DNA of 64,000 nt from Rhodococcus_G sp042879035 (GTDB lineage Bacteria > Actinomycetota > Actinomycetes > Mycobacteriales > Mycobacteriaceae). The stretch covers positions 1 to 64,000 of the forward strand of contig NZ_JBIAOU010000024.1 of assembly GCF_042879035.1 (NCBI RefSeq), written 5' to 3'. Of this stretch, positions 56,815 to 64,000 are shown piece by piece (positions within the stretch are counted from its first letter, which is position 1; every line of letters begins with the position of its first letter). The position numbers were made by a program, and so were the translations under genes. The notes beneath the pieces are model-generated. The model did no database searches and was not told where the DNA came from. It saw only the letters and a program-made list of their open reading frames with translations.

Positions 56815-56834
56815 TCTAGAACAGTGTTCGGTGA
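56815..56834. promoter_or_regulatory. Shared motif CTAGAA-N4-GTTCGGTGA, copy 2
   Basis: TCTAGAACAGTGTTCGGTGA lies 52 nt upstream of the ferredoxin start, in the 290-bp divergent region shared with the LLM oxidoreductase. Flanking ATTCACC and GGTGAAT add an outer inverted repeat. Confidence 0.6.
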
Positions 56835-57053
56835 ATGAGCACCAATGTAGGTGGTCCACATGACCGGGTCAACCGTCTCGGGAACTGAGCCAGACATGGC
56901 GACTGATCACACGAGGTATACCATGTGACCTGAGTCATATATATTGGGTTTCACCATGCGGCCGAACCGATTCGGCCATCCGACCACGGATACGAGTTCA
57001 TCTGGAGCACCGCCCCTCTCGTCACCTTCCGCAGAAACGAGGACAAGAGCCGC

Positions 57054-57995
57054 ATGACGACCGACATACCCTTCGCCCCCGGTTCGGTGTCGCTCGGTCA
57101 CTACGTCCACGACTTCCTCCCCCCACATGACATCGTGTCGACATTCGTCGATCACGCGGTCCTCGCCGTCAGGTCGGGCTTCGACGGCGTGACCGTGAGC
57201 GAGCACCACGCCGGCTATCCCACGTACCTACCGAATCCGCTCCAGGCGACGGGCTGGATGCTCGACGCGATGCCGCGCGGATGGGCGGGCGCCTTCCCTC
57301 TCCTGCTGCCACTGCGCCCTCCCGGCGTCGTGGTCCAGGAACTGGCCTGGCTCCACGCACGCCACCCCGGACGAGTCACCGCAGGATTTGCCGCGGGGTA
57401 CGTCCAGCGCGACTTCGACGCCTGCGGAGTCCCTTTCGCGGACCGGAACTCGCGTTTCCGCAGCTCCCTCGACTTCGTCGCCGCCGAGCTGTCCGGGCCC
57501 TCGGAGCGGTTCACCGGTGATCGTGTCGTGGAGGCAGCGGCCGCGGCACGCATCCCGATGTTGGTGGCCGCCAAGGGACCACAAGCCGTCGCCCGCGCTG
57601 CCACACTCGGGTTCGGCCTGTCGGTTCCACTTCACGACCCGGCAGAGCTCGCCGCGGTCCACGAACAGTACATTGCGGCAGGCGGAACGGGGCCACGCGT
57701 CCTGATGCGTTGGGTGTGGCTGGGCGATCCACCGGAATCGGCAATCCGCAGTTGGGAAGAGGCACACACCACCTCGATCGACGGCGGCAAGCGCACCGAA
57801 GCGATGCGGGTCGCGTCCGCACCCGACCCGCACCAACTGGCGGCCCAGGTCGTCGAGGAGATGCGGGCCGGTGGAAGCACCGCACTGAGCATCCGCGTCC
57901 ACCTTCCCTCGGTCGGACCCGCCCGGGCGGCAGAACAGATCGAGGCGATCGGCGGCGAGGTCGTGCCGATCATCCGAGCCATGCTCGCGAGCTGA
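57054..57995 (+). CDS. LLM-class oxidoreductase (luciferase-like; FMN or F420)
   Basis: 313 residues, TIM-barrel luciferase-like fold: GFDGVTVSEHHAGYPTYLPNPLQ (about 42-64), LLLPLRPPGVVVQELAWLHARHPGRVTAGFAAGYVQRDFDACGV (about 83-126, the substrate/cofactor region), PMLVAAKGPQAVARAATLG (about 168). It may be an FMNH2-dependent monooxygenase or an F420-dependent reductase; the family contains both. It is shorter than the SsuD and SfnG proteins in this window and clearly a different subgroup. Divergent from the P450 unit and 108 bp before the solute-binding lipoprotein gene. Confidence 0.82.
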   Translation: MTTDIPFAPGSVSLGHYVHDFLPPHDIVSTFVDHAVLAVRSGFDGVTVSEHHAGYPTYLPNPLQATGWMLDAMPRGWAGAFPLLLPLRPPGVVVQELAWLHARHPGRVTAGFAAGYVQRDFDACGVPFADRNSRFRSSLDFVAAELSGPSERFTGDRVVEAAAAARIPMLVAAKGPQAVARAATLGFGLSVPLHDPAELAAVHEQYIAAGGTGPRVLMRWVWLGDPPESAIRSWEEAHTTSIDGGKRTEAMRVASAPDPHQLAAQVVEEMRAGGSTALSIRVHLPSVGPARAAEQIEAIGGEVVPIIRAMLAS

Positions 57996-58103
57996 GACAT
58001 CGCTGCGGGCAACACAACTTCAGGGATCGACACCGACGAGACCCTGGAGCTGGGGCATCTTCATGCACCAGTTGGATATTTCGAGAAGCACAGGAGCAAG
58101 GAA

Positions 58104-59651
58104 ATGAGATCTCGACGTGTCATGGCGACGATTGCGTCTGCCCTCGTGACAGGCGTGACCTTGGCGGGCTGCACGGGTTCGTCCGGAGACTCCGGCGACC
58201 CTGCGGGCGAACCGAAGAGCGGCGGCACGCTGTCCTGGGCCGTGACCGGAGAGACCGCGTCGATGGACCCGGCCGTCTGCAGTACGGTTGCGCCCCCGCG
58301 GTGTTCGACGATCTTCGGCACCCTGATGCGCTACGACAGCGAGACCGCCGAGTTCGTGCCCTACCTGGCCCAGTCGTTCGACAGCGAGGACGGACAGCAC
58401 TGGACCCTGAAGCTGCGGGAGGGAACCACGTTCAGCGACGGGACCCCGTTCGACGCAGCCGCCGTGGTGTTCAACTGGGACCGGATCAAGAATCCCCAGA
58501 CGCTGTCGCCTGCGGCAGGCGTGACCGCCGGCATGACGTGGCAGGTGGTCGATCCCCTCACCGTCAGCGTGGCTTTGGAGTCGCCGAACTATCAACTGCC
58601 GTGGCAGCTGGTCAAGGGCCTCGGCGCGATCGGCTCCCCGACCGCGATCCAGGCTGCCGGTGCGGAAGTGGGGAACAAGCCGGTCGGAGCCGGCCCGTTC
58701 GTGCTCACACAGTGGATCCGCAACTCGCAGATGGAGCTCACCCGCAACCCCAACTACTTCGAGGAGGGCCTGCCCTACCTCGACGGTCTGATCACCAAGC
58801 CGATCAACTCCGACGAGCAACGACTCAATGCCCTGCGCAGCGGCGAGATCGATGTCGACACGTCGTTCTCCGCGGAGGACACCGCCACCGTGGAGGCCGA
58901 GGGCGGCTACGACATCTACGAAACCCCGTTGGTCGGCGGTAGCGGAGTGATGTTCAACTACGCCGATCCGGCCATCGCGGACCCGGATCTTCGCAAAGCC
59001 ATCCAGCACGCCATCGACGGGACCCAGATCAACAAGGCCGTGACCCCGAGCGAGGAAACGGTGAAGACGTTCCTCCCGACCGACGACGACTCGCTCGGCA
59101 CCCTCCCGACGACGGATCTCTCGGAAGCGCAGCGACTCTTCGACAGCTATCTGAAGAGGACGGGCAGGACCGGTGAAACCATCTCCCTGCTGACGTACGC
59201 GGGCTTCCCGCAGATGGAGCAGACTTCCCAACTGCTCCAGGCGCAGATTCAGAAGATCAACGGATTGACCGTCGCGCTCGAGCCTGTCGACAACACAACC
59301 ATGCTCAAGCGGAAGAGGCAGCACGAGTTCCAGATCGTGGTCACCAGCAACCTGTCCGTCGACGAGGACCTGCTGTACGACCTCTTCCACACGGGTGGAT
59401 CACTCAACGCCATGAACTACTCGAACCCGAAGGTCGACGAGGCCCTCGAGATCACCCGCAAGTCCGGGGAACCCGACGAGGTCGCCAAGGCCTACGAGGT
59501 CGCCAACGGCGAGATCTCGAAGGACGCTCCGTTCCTGATCTGGCGAAACATGTCGGGCTACATCTACGCGGATCAGAAGGTCCAGGGAATCGCCGCGACC
59601 GGCACCGCCGCAGGCGCCGCGTTCGAGTGGGAGCGGGCGTGGCTCAACTGA
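58104..59651 (+). CDS. Peptide/nickel-type ABC solute-binding lipoprotein (SBP family 5)
   Basis: 515 residues. A signal peptide with lipobox LAGC (C23) indicates lipid anchoring outside the membrane. Family-5 features: GGTLSWAVTGETASMDPAVC, LAQSFDSEDGQHWTLKLREGTTFSDGTPFDAAAVVFNWDRIK, GAGPFVLTQW, RNPNYFEEGLPYLDGL, DLRKAIQHAIDG. It delivers its ligand to permeases of the DppB/C type, very likely those encoded at 61571-63466 on the other strand. AAGGAAATG gives a close ribosome-binding site. A strong terminator follows. Confidence 0.9.
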   Translation: MRSRRVMATIASALVTGVTLAGCTGSSGDSGDPAGEPKSGGTLSWAVTGETASMDPAVCSTVAPPRCSTIFGTLMRYDSETAEFVPYLAQSFDSEDGQHWTLKLREGTTFSDGTPFDAAAVVFNWDRIKNPQTLSPAAGVTAGMTWQVVDPLTVSVALESPNYQLPWQLVKGLGAIGSPTAIQAAGAEVGNKPVGAGPFVLTQWIRNSQMELTRNPNYFEEGLPYLDGLITKPINSDEQRLNALRSGEIDVDTSFSAEDTATVEAEGGYDIYETPLVGGSGVMFNYADPAIADPDLRKAIQHAIDGTQINKAVTPSEETVKTFLPTDDDSLGTLPTTDLSEAQRLFDSYLKRTGRTGETISLLTYAGFPQMEQTSQLLQAQIQKINGLTVALEPVDNTTMLKRKRQHEFQIVVTSNLSVDEDLLYDLFHTGGSLNAMNYSNPKVDEALEITRKSGEPDEVAKAYEVANGEISKDAPFLIWRNMSGYIYADQKVQGIAATGTAAGAAFEWERAWLN

Positions 59652-59756
59652 TCCGGCGGGTCGCCGCGAAATCACCCGTACCGCAAGGTCGGCTTCGAAC
59701 TGCGTGAGTCCAACCTGCTGCGGTTCTCACTCACCGAGTGACCAGACCCCCGAGCA

Positions 59757-59793
59757 CCGGCTTCCTGTCGAGGACACCTCGACAGGAAGCCGG
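59757..59793. terminator. Bidirectional terminator hairpin, 17-bp perfect stem
   Basis: CCGGCTTCCTGTCGAGG (59757-59773) pairs with 59777-59793 around ACA, between the convergent solute-binding protein and isomerase genes. Confidence 0.85.
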
Positions 59794-59799
59794 GAGCGG

Positions 59800-60633
59800 T
59801 CACACGCCCAGCTCGGTGAGCAGACGACCGAGCCACGCGACGGATTCCGCAGCGGCCTCCCGGTGTCCGCGCTCGTCGATGCTCGGGCCGCTGAGTTCCA
59901 GGTCGAAGGTTCCCGTGTACCCGGCGGCCAGCAGCCACTCCACGACCTGTCGGACCGGGACGTCGCCGGCGCCGGTGACGGCGCGGCAGGGCAGCGACCG
60001 CATGCCCGGGGTCATGTCGCTGAGCTGGACGTGCGAGACGAGTTCGATGTTCTCGCGGATCTCGTCGCGCAGCTCGGCCTCGGTCCAGACGTGGAAGACG
60101 TCCAGGCACACGCCCATTCCCGTACGCCTGCCCAGCAGGAGCGCGTCGTGGAAACTGTGCACGAAGTTGAGGTCGGCGTAGAGCCAGTTGGTCGGTTCCA
60201 GCGCCACGGCGATACCCTTGCCTGCGGCGTACTCGACGAGATCCGCCGTGATCTCGGCGTACGCAGCGGCGTTCTCGTCCCAATCGGCGAAGACGCGGCG
60301 GCCGGTCAGGGTGTAGATGGTGCCGGCGCCGACCGCGGCGGCCTGGTCGATGTCCGCGCGTGCCTGGAGAACCTGGTCCTCGATGTCGGCGCCGGGCGTC
60401 AGGTCGAAGCGAAGGAGAGCTGTCGTCGTGACCACGTCGACGCCGTGCTTGCGGCTCGCCGCGGCGACCGCGTCGGCACCGACCTCTCGGACCTTCGCCG
60501 ACGTCAGCGATGTCTTCGAGACGCCGAGTCCGCCGACCACCTCGATCACGTCGACGGCCGACAACGTCGGAAAGCACAGTCCGCTGACGGACACTCGCGG
60601 GTGTGTCCGGTCGGCGGCCAGCTCGAGGTTCAC
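59800..60633 (-). CDS. Xylose-isomerase-like TIM-barrel protein (sugar phosphate isomerase/epimerase family), copy A
   Basis: 277 residues of the AP-endonuclease-2/xylose-isomerase-like barrel. Candidate metal ligands follow the family: E in VALEPTNW, D/H in CLDVFHVW, H in VSHVQLSD, E near the end in FDLELSG. Members isomerise or epimerise sugars, or act on inositol- and hydroxypyruvate-type compounds. GTG 60633 with AGGCGG before it. It lies 54 bp after copy B, which it resembles in fold but only weakly in sequence, so the two may form a heteromeric enzyme or act in series. Confidence 0.78.
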   Translation of the reverse strand: MNLELAADRTHPRVSVSGLCFPTLSAVDVIEVVGGLGVSKTSLTSAKVREVGADAVAAASRKHGVDVVTTTALLRFDLTPGADIEDQVLQARADIDQAAAVGAGTIYTLTGRRVFADWDENAAAYAEITADLVEYAAGKGIAVALEPTNWLYADLNFVHSFHDALLLGRRTGMGVCLDVFHVWTEAELRDEIRENIELVSHVQLSDMTPGMRSLPCRAVTGAGDVPVRQVVEWLLAAGYTGTFDLELSGPSIDERGHREAAAESVAWLGRLLTELGV

Positions 60634-60687
60634 GTTGTTCCGCCTGTGATCACGGGACTTGCCGGTTCACGGAACGGGGCTCGGGTG

Positions 60688-61542
60688 TCACGTGTGGCAG
60701 CCGCGGGCTCTCACACGCCGGAGTTCGGCGGCGGCATCGAGGACACTCCGCGCACCGGAGACGGCGAGCCGGGCGCACTCCCGCGCCGGCGTGCCCGCCA
60801 CTGCCAAAGACCGCATCGGCGCTTCGACGCCGATCACAGGGAGGGCTGGTAGTGCTGCGAGGATCTCAACCAGCGGCAGCTCGCCCTCGCCGGGCACGCG
60901 ACGGTCGATCGAGTCGTCTCGGTAGGCGGGGTTGCGCTGCGCGAGCGTGTTGTCGCTGAGCCGGATGTAGCCGACCCATTCGTCGTCGAGCATCACCAGC
61001 TCCCCCGGGCCATGGCCGGAGCGGAAGGCGTGCATCGTGTCGACGAGGAGGGTGAAGTCCGGGCGGTTGACGTGCCCGACAGCCTGCAGAGCCGTCGGCA
61101 GATCGGACACGGTGAGCGACTTCGCGAACTCCGTCGTCGTGGCCATGCCTCGGCCGGCGGCCATCTCCGCGAACAAGGCCAGCTGGTCGAAGCTACGCGG
61201 CAGGTCGGGGTCGACGGCCACGGCGTTGACCCGGGTAGCCCCGAGCTCGGCCATCACGTCCAGGTCCGCACCTGCGTCCCGGAGGTCGTGGCCGGGTCGT
61301 ACGACAAAGCCCTCACCCAGCGAGATCGAGACGTCGTGATCCTGTAGCGCCGAGATGAAACGCCGACGCAGAGGAACATCTTCGAGCAGGGAGTAGGCCG
61401 GGTATCCGTAAGGGTTGTCCGGTCCACCACCACCGGCCACCTTCATCGAGATGTGACGGCATCCGAGATCCGCCGCCACCTGGACGAACTCGACCGGCGG
61501 AAGGCCCAGCACGGTTTGATATTCCACACCGAGTTCGGTCAT
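60688..61542 (-). CDS. Xylose-isomerase-like TIM-barrel protein, copy B
   Basis: 284 residues. Barrel features: VAADLGCRHISMKVAGGGG, TTTEFAKSLTVSD, FTLLVDTMHAFRSGHG (D and H as likely metal ligands), YIRLSDNTLA and VIGVEAP near the end. It lies between the ABC permease gene (28 bp away) and copy A, so both isomerases are co-transcribed with the transporter and probably process its cargo. Confidence 0.78.
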   Translation of the reverse strand: MTELGVEYQTVLGLPPVEFVQVAADLGCRHISMKVAGGGGPDNPYGYPAYSLLEDVPLRRRFISALQDHDVSISLGEGFVVRPGHDLRDAGADLDVMAELGATRVNAVAVDPDLPRSFDQLALFAEMAAGRGMATTTEFAKSLTVSDLPTALQAVGHVNRPDFTLLVDTMHAFRSGHGPGELVMLDDEWVGYIRLSDNTLAQRNPAYRDDSIDRRVPGEGELPLVEILAALPALPVIGVEAPMRSLAVAGTPARECARLAVSGARSVLDAAAELRRVRARGCHT

Positions 61543-61570
61543 GAATGTCCTTTCGGCAGATCAGCCAATC

Positions 61571-62494
61571 TCATGTGGCACCTTCGGCCCCTTCGAGTGC
61601 ATCGCGCAGACCATCGCCGAACGTCGAGAAGGCAAGCACGGTCAGCACGATCATCACAGCAGGCGCGACGATCAGTCCCGGCGCAGTGTAGACGTTGTCG
61701 AAGGCCTCGCGCACCATCGAACCCCACGACGTCTGCGGCGGTTGCACTCCGAGACCGAGGAAGCTCAGACTCGCTTCGGCGACGATCGCGAGGCCCGCGG
61801 CGAACGACAGCTGGACGAGCAACGGCGACGACGCGTTGGGCAGCACGTGGTTCCACAACAATCGGCGCTTGCTGCACCCGAGGGCCCGGGCTGCCTCGAT
61901 GTACGTCTCCGTCGCCACCGACTCCGCGGCACCCCGGGCCAGCCGGTACAGGGCCGGCGCCATGACGAGGCCGATGGCGACCATCGCGTTCGTCAGGCCC
62001 GGTCCGAAGATACCGATGATCGCGACCGCGAGGATGAGCGGGGGAAGCGATTGCAGAGCATCCGAGATGCGGCTGAGCGCGCCACCGGACCAACCACCGA
62101 CGAATCCCGCGAACAGGCCGGTGGGGATGCCGATGAGCGCGGCGACGCCCACCGCCTGGACGACCGCGAGCAGTGTCACACTCGCGGACGCGAGCAGCCG
62201 ACTCATCACATCTCGGCCGTAGACGTCGGTGCCCAGCCAATGACTGCCCGACATGCCGGCCAAGCTGTTGCTCAGATCCTGGGCATTCGGGTCGTACGGC
62301 GCGATCGAGCTCCCGAAGATCGCCATGAACAGAACCAGCAGGAGAAATACCAGCGAGAGCATGGCCAGCGCGTTGCGACGAAGCAGCCGAAGCGGTCGAG
62401 ACGTACGGAGAGTGTGAACCACACGGCCGCCGAACGAGTGGCGTGTGCGGACCACCGGGCCGTCGGATTCCGAGGGCGCACTGATCTCACTCAT
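61571..62494 (-). CDS. ABC transporter permease, DppC/OppC type
   Basis: 307 residues, six membrane segments. HWLGTDVYGRDVMSRLL and EAARALGCSKRRLLWNHVLPNASSPLLV (the EAA loop) identify the C-type permease of peptide/nickel transporters. It pairs with the B-type permease 27 bp upstream. The N-terminal 40 residues are a hydrophilic extension. Confidence 0.9.
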   Translation of the reverse strand: MSEISAPSESDGPVVRTRHSFGGRVVHTLRTSRPLRLLRRNALAMLSLVFLLLVLFMAIFGSSIAPYDPNAQDLSNSLAGMSGSHWLGTDVYGRDVMSRLLASASVTLLAVVQAVGVAALIGIPTGLFAGFVGGWSGGALSRISDALQSLPPLILAVAIIGIFGPGLTNAMVAIGLVMAPALYRLARGAAESVATETYIEAARALGCSKRRLLWNHVLPNASSPLLVQLSFAAGLAIVAEASLSFLGLGVQPPQTSWGSMVREAFDNVYTAPGLIVAPAVMIVLTVLAFSTFGDGLRDALEGAEGAT

Positions 62495-62521
62495 GAAGCG
62501 TGCCTTTCTGCGGCGACCGGA

Positions 62522-63466
62522 TCAGACCCGGACCCGTGGATTGAAGTACCCGTAGGCAATGTCGACGATCAGGTTGATGAGCACGATCGCGATCGCCATC
62601 ACCATCACGATGCCGAGGATCACCGGAATGTCCTTACTGAAGACCGAATTCACGGCCAGCGTCCCGAGTCCCGGAAGCGCGAAAACGAACTCGACCGTCA
62701 CTGCGCCGGCGAGCACCCTACTGACCTGCAGACCGAGCACCGTCGCGATCGGCGCACCGGCCACCTTGAGCGCATGCTTGCCCACGATCTGCTTCGTGCG
62801 CAATCCCTTCGCCCGCGTGGTCCGGATGAAGTCCTTGCCGAGGGTGTCGACCATTGCGGCGCGGGTCTGCCGCGCCACCTCTGCTGTGGAGATCGCGGCG
62901 ATCGCGAGGGCCGGGAGGATCAGATGCTGAAGCCACACGCCGAATCCGTCGGCGAGGGGTGCGTATCCCGTTGCGGGGAAGACCGGCGCCGAGATGGCCA
63001 GCGCGATCACCAGGACCAGACCGATGATGAACGGCGGAATCGCCATCGCCACCGCAGAGACCGCCGTGAGCGCCCGATCGAGCGGTGAGTTGGCGCGCAT
63101 CGCCGCGATGATGCCGATCGGTAGGCCGAGCAGGATGACGATCGCCATCGTCACGACGGTGAGTGACAGGGTGATGGGAAGTCGGTCGGTGAGGATCTGT
63201 GTGACGGACTGCGAACTGTACAGCGACGTGCCGAAATCACCGGTCAGGATGTTGCCGAGCCACTCGAGATACCGGACGATCAGCGGCTGGTCGAGACCGA
63301 GCTGCTGCCGTAGCGCTTCGATCTCCTGGGCGCTGGCGTTGTCACCGGCGAGGCTGGTCGCGGCGTCCCCGGGCATGAGGTCCACCAGCATGTAGACGAA
63401 GAAGCTCAGGATCAGCAACAAGGGGATCGCCGACAGCAGTCGCTTGGCGAGCAGAGTGACCATCAT
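62522..63466 (-). CDS. ABC transporter permease, DppB/OppB type
   Basis: 314 residues, six membrane segments. MLVDLMPGDAATSLAG, FGTSLYSSQSVTQILTDRLPITL, the EAA-loop sequence RTTRAKGLRTKQIVGKHALK and FVFALPGLGTLAVNSV are typical of B-type permeases. Two ATGs (63466 and 63463) are adjacent; AGGAGG 1-4 nt before them favours the second. It overlaps the ATPase stop. Confidence 0.9.
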   Translation of the reverse strand: MMVTLLAKRLLSAIPLLLILSFFVYMLVDLMPGDAATSLAGDNASAQEIEALRQQLGLDQPLIVRYLEWLGNILTGDFGTSLYSSQSVTQILTDRLPITLSLTVVTMAIVILLGLPIGIIAAMRANSPLDRALTAVSAVAMAIPPFIIGLVLVIALAISAPVFPATGYAPLADGFGVWLQHLILPALAIAAISTAEVARQTRAAMVDTLGKDFIRTTRAKGLRTKQIVGKHALKVAGAPIATVLGLQVSRVLAGAVTVEFVFALPGLGTLAVNSVFSKDIPVILGIVMVMAIAIVLINLIVDIAYGYFNPRVRV

Positions 63467-64000
63467 GCCTCCTGCGCGGGGACGGCGCGGCGGCGGCGCC
63501 GGGCCCTCGGGTCCGGCACTGCCGAGACCAGCGATTTGGTGTACGCGTGTTGGGGGTTGTCGAACAGCTCTTCCGCGGTTCCCGTTTCGACGACCTCACC
63601 GCGGTACATCACCACGACCCGGTGTGCGAGAAACCGGACGAGGGACAGATCGTGCGAGATGAAGATGTACGCCAGACCCCGCTCCTCCTGCAGATCCAGC
63701 AGCAGGTTGAGAACCTGAGCCTGGATCGAGACATCCAGGGCGGCAACAGGTTCGTCGCAGACGATGAAATCCGGGTCGAGGGTGAGCGCTCGGGCGATCG
63801 CGATCCGCTGCAGCTGGCCTCCGGAGAACTCCCGCGGGTACTTGTCCAACTGATCCTCGCGCATGCCGACGCGCTGGAGGATCTCGACGACACGGCGGTC
63901 GCGCTCCTCCCCCGACAACCCGAAGTGGATCGACAGCGGCTCACCGACCGCGTTGCGGATCGTCATGTGCGGGTCCAGGGAGCTGAAGGGATCCTGGAAG
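63463..64000 (-). CDS. ABC transporter ATP-binding protein, DppD/F type (5' end outside window)
   Basis: The C-terminal 178 or so residues are present and the frame stays open to the window edge (FQDPFSSLDPHMTIR, the Q-loop region), so the ATG at 63966 is internal and Walker A is outside. Seen here: signature FSGGQLQRIAIARAL, Walker B FIVCDEPVAALDVS, H-loop FISHDLSLVRFLAHRV, and the tail NPQHAYTKSLVSAVPDP typical of oligopeptide transporter ATPases. It energises the two permeases downstream. Confidence 0.92.
   Translation of the reverse strand, partial: FQDPFSSLDPHMTIRNAVGEPLSIHFGLSGEERDRRVVEILQRVGMREDQLDKYPREFSGGQLQRIAIARALTLDPDFIVCDEPVAALDVSIQAQVLNLLLDLQEERGLAYIFISHDLSLVRFLAHRVVVMYRGEVVETGTAEELFDNPQHAYTKSLVSAVPDPRARRRRRAVPAQEA

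Noticed and set aside
52888..57995. Part of a cholesterol or bile-acid degradation cluster
   Set aside because: The Ltp2-like aldolase and P450 would fit, but no ring-degrading genes (kstD, kshAB, hsa) or mce genes occur in the window.

Overview
The window is high-GC DNA from an actinobacterium of the Rhodococcus/Mycobacteriales type. The evidence is GC-rich codon third positions throughout, many GTG starts, an mIHF-type nucleoid protein, an F420-dependent glucose-6-phosphate dehydrogenase at the left edge, several FadD ligases, a cutinase family protein, an actinobacterial aminopeptidase N and an NDMA-dependent alcohol dehydrogenase. It is catabolic chromosome or megaplasmid with many short operons. 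Stops and starts often overlap by 1-4 nt, and convergent gene pairs end in long perfect hairpins. I see no rRNA, tRNA, transposon, phage or CRISPR.

Layout. 1-10 kb: fgd (partial) divergent from a DeoR regulator; an AlkK-type acyl-CoA ligase; a membrane-anchored molybdopterin oxidoreductase; a DUF1304/cupin pair divergent from a LuxR regulator; an amidohydrolase with a winged-helix protein; a DMT transporter. 10-24 kb: sfnG (dimethylsulfone monooxygenase) divergent from an MHS-type transporter; XRE-cupin and IclR regulators; then an aromatic-ring-hydroxylating dioxygenase operon (alpha, Rieske ferredoxin, reductase, beta, C-C hydrolase, cis-diol dehydrogenase, FadD, small unknown), divergent from a zinc-type oxidoreductase and mhpB. 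Together these give the upper and meta-cleavage steps for a 3-phenylpropionate- or biphenyl-like substrate. 24-30.4 kb: a flavoenzyme run for organosulfur compounds (SsuD-like, two DszC-like, DszA-like, StyA-like). 30.6-40.7 kb: pepN; a FadD5-like ligase with an IclR; an enoyl-CoA hydratase; a diverged mIHF paralogue; an AprA-like flavoprotein with its ferredoxin; an alcohol dehydrogenase. 40.8-46.3 kb: a tandem-duplicated GntR/FadR regulator, an MFS transporter, a hotdog thioesterase and an IclR. 46.6-52.8 kb: a FUSC transporter, a cutinase with a repeat tail, an orphan ABC ATPase and small or unknown genes. 52.9-64 kb: an Ltp2/ChsH2-like aldolase pair, TetR, a P450 with its ferredoxin, an LLM oxidoreductase, and a peptide-type ABC transporter with two TIM-barrel isomerases.

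How the parts work together. Two themes dominate. One is release of sulfur from organosulfur compounds (sfnG, ssuD-like and dszA/dszC-like genes, perhaps the AprA-like pair). sfnG and ssuD share a nearly identical palindrome at exactly the same distance from their start codons, which points to one sulfur regulator. The other is breakdown of aromatic or fatty acids (dioxygenase, MhpB/MhpC-like, FadDs, hydratase, P450/aldolase). Three groups of shared palindromes (GTTCC-N7-GGAAC type; CTAGAA-N4-GTTCGGTGA; TTWAGTNNACTTG) connect separate transcription units. They are the most interesting structure in the window not explained by the genes themselves.
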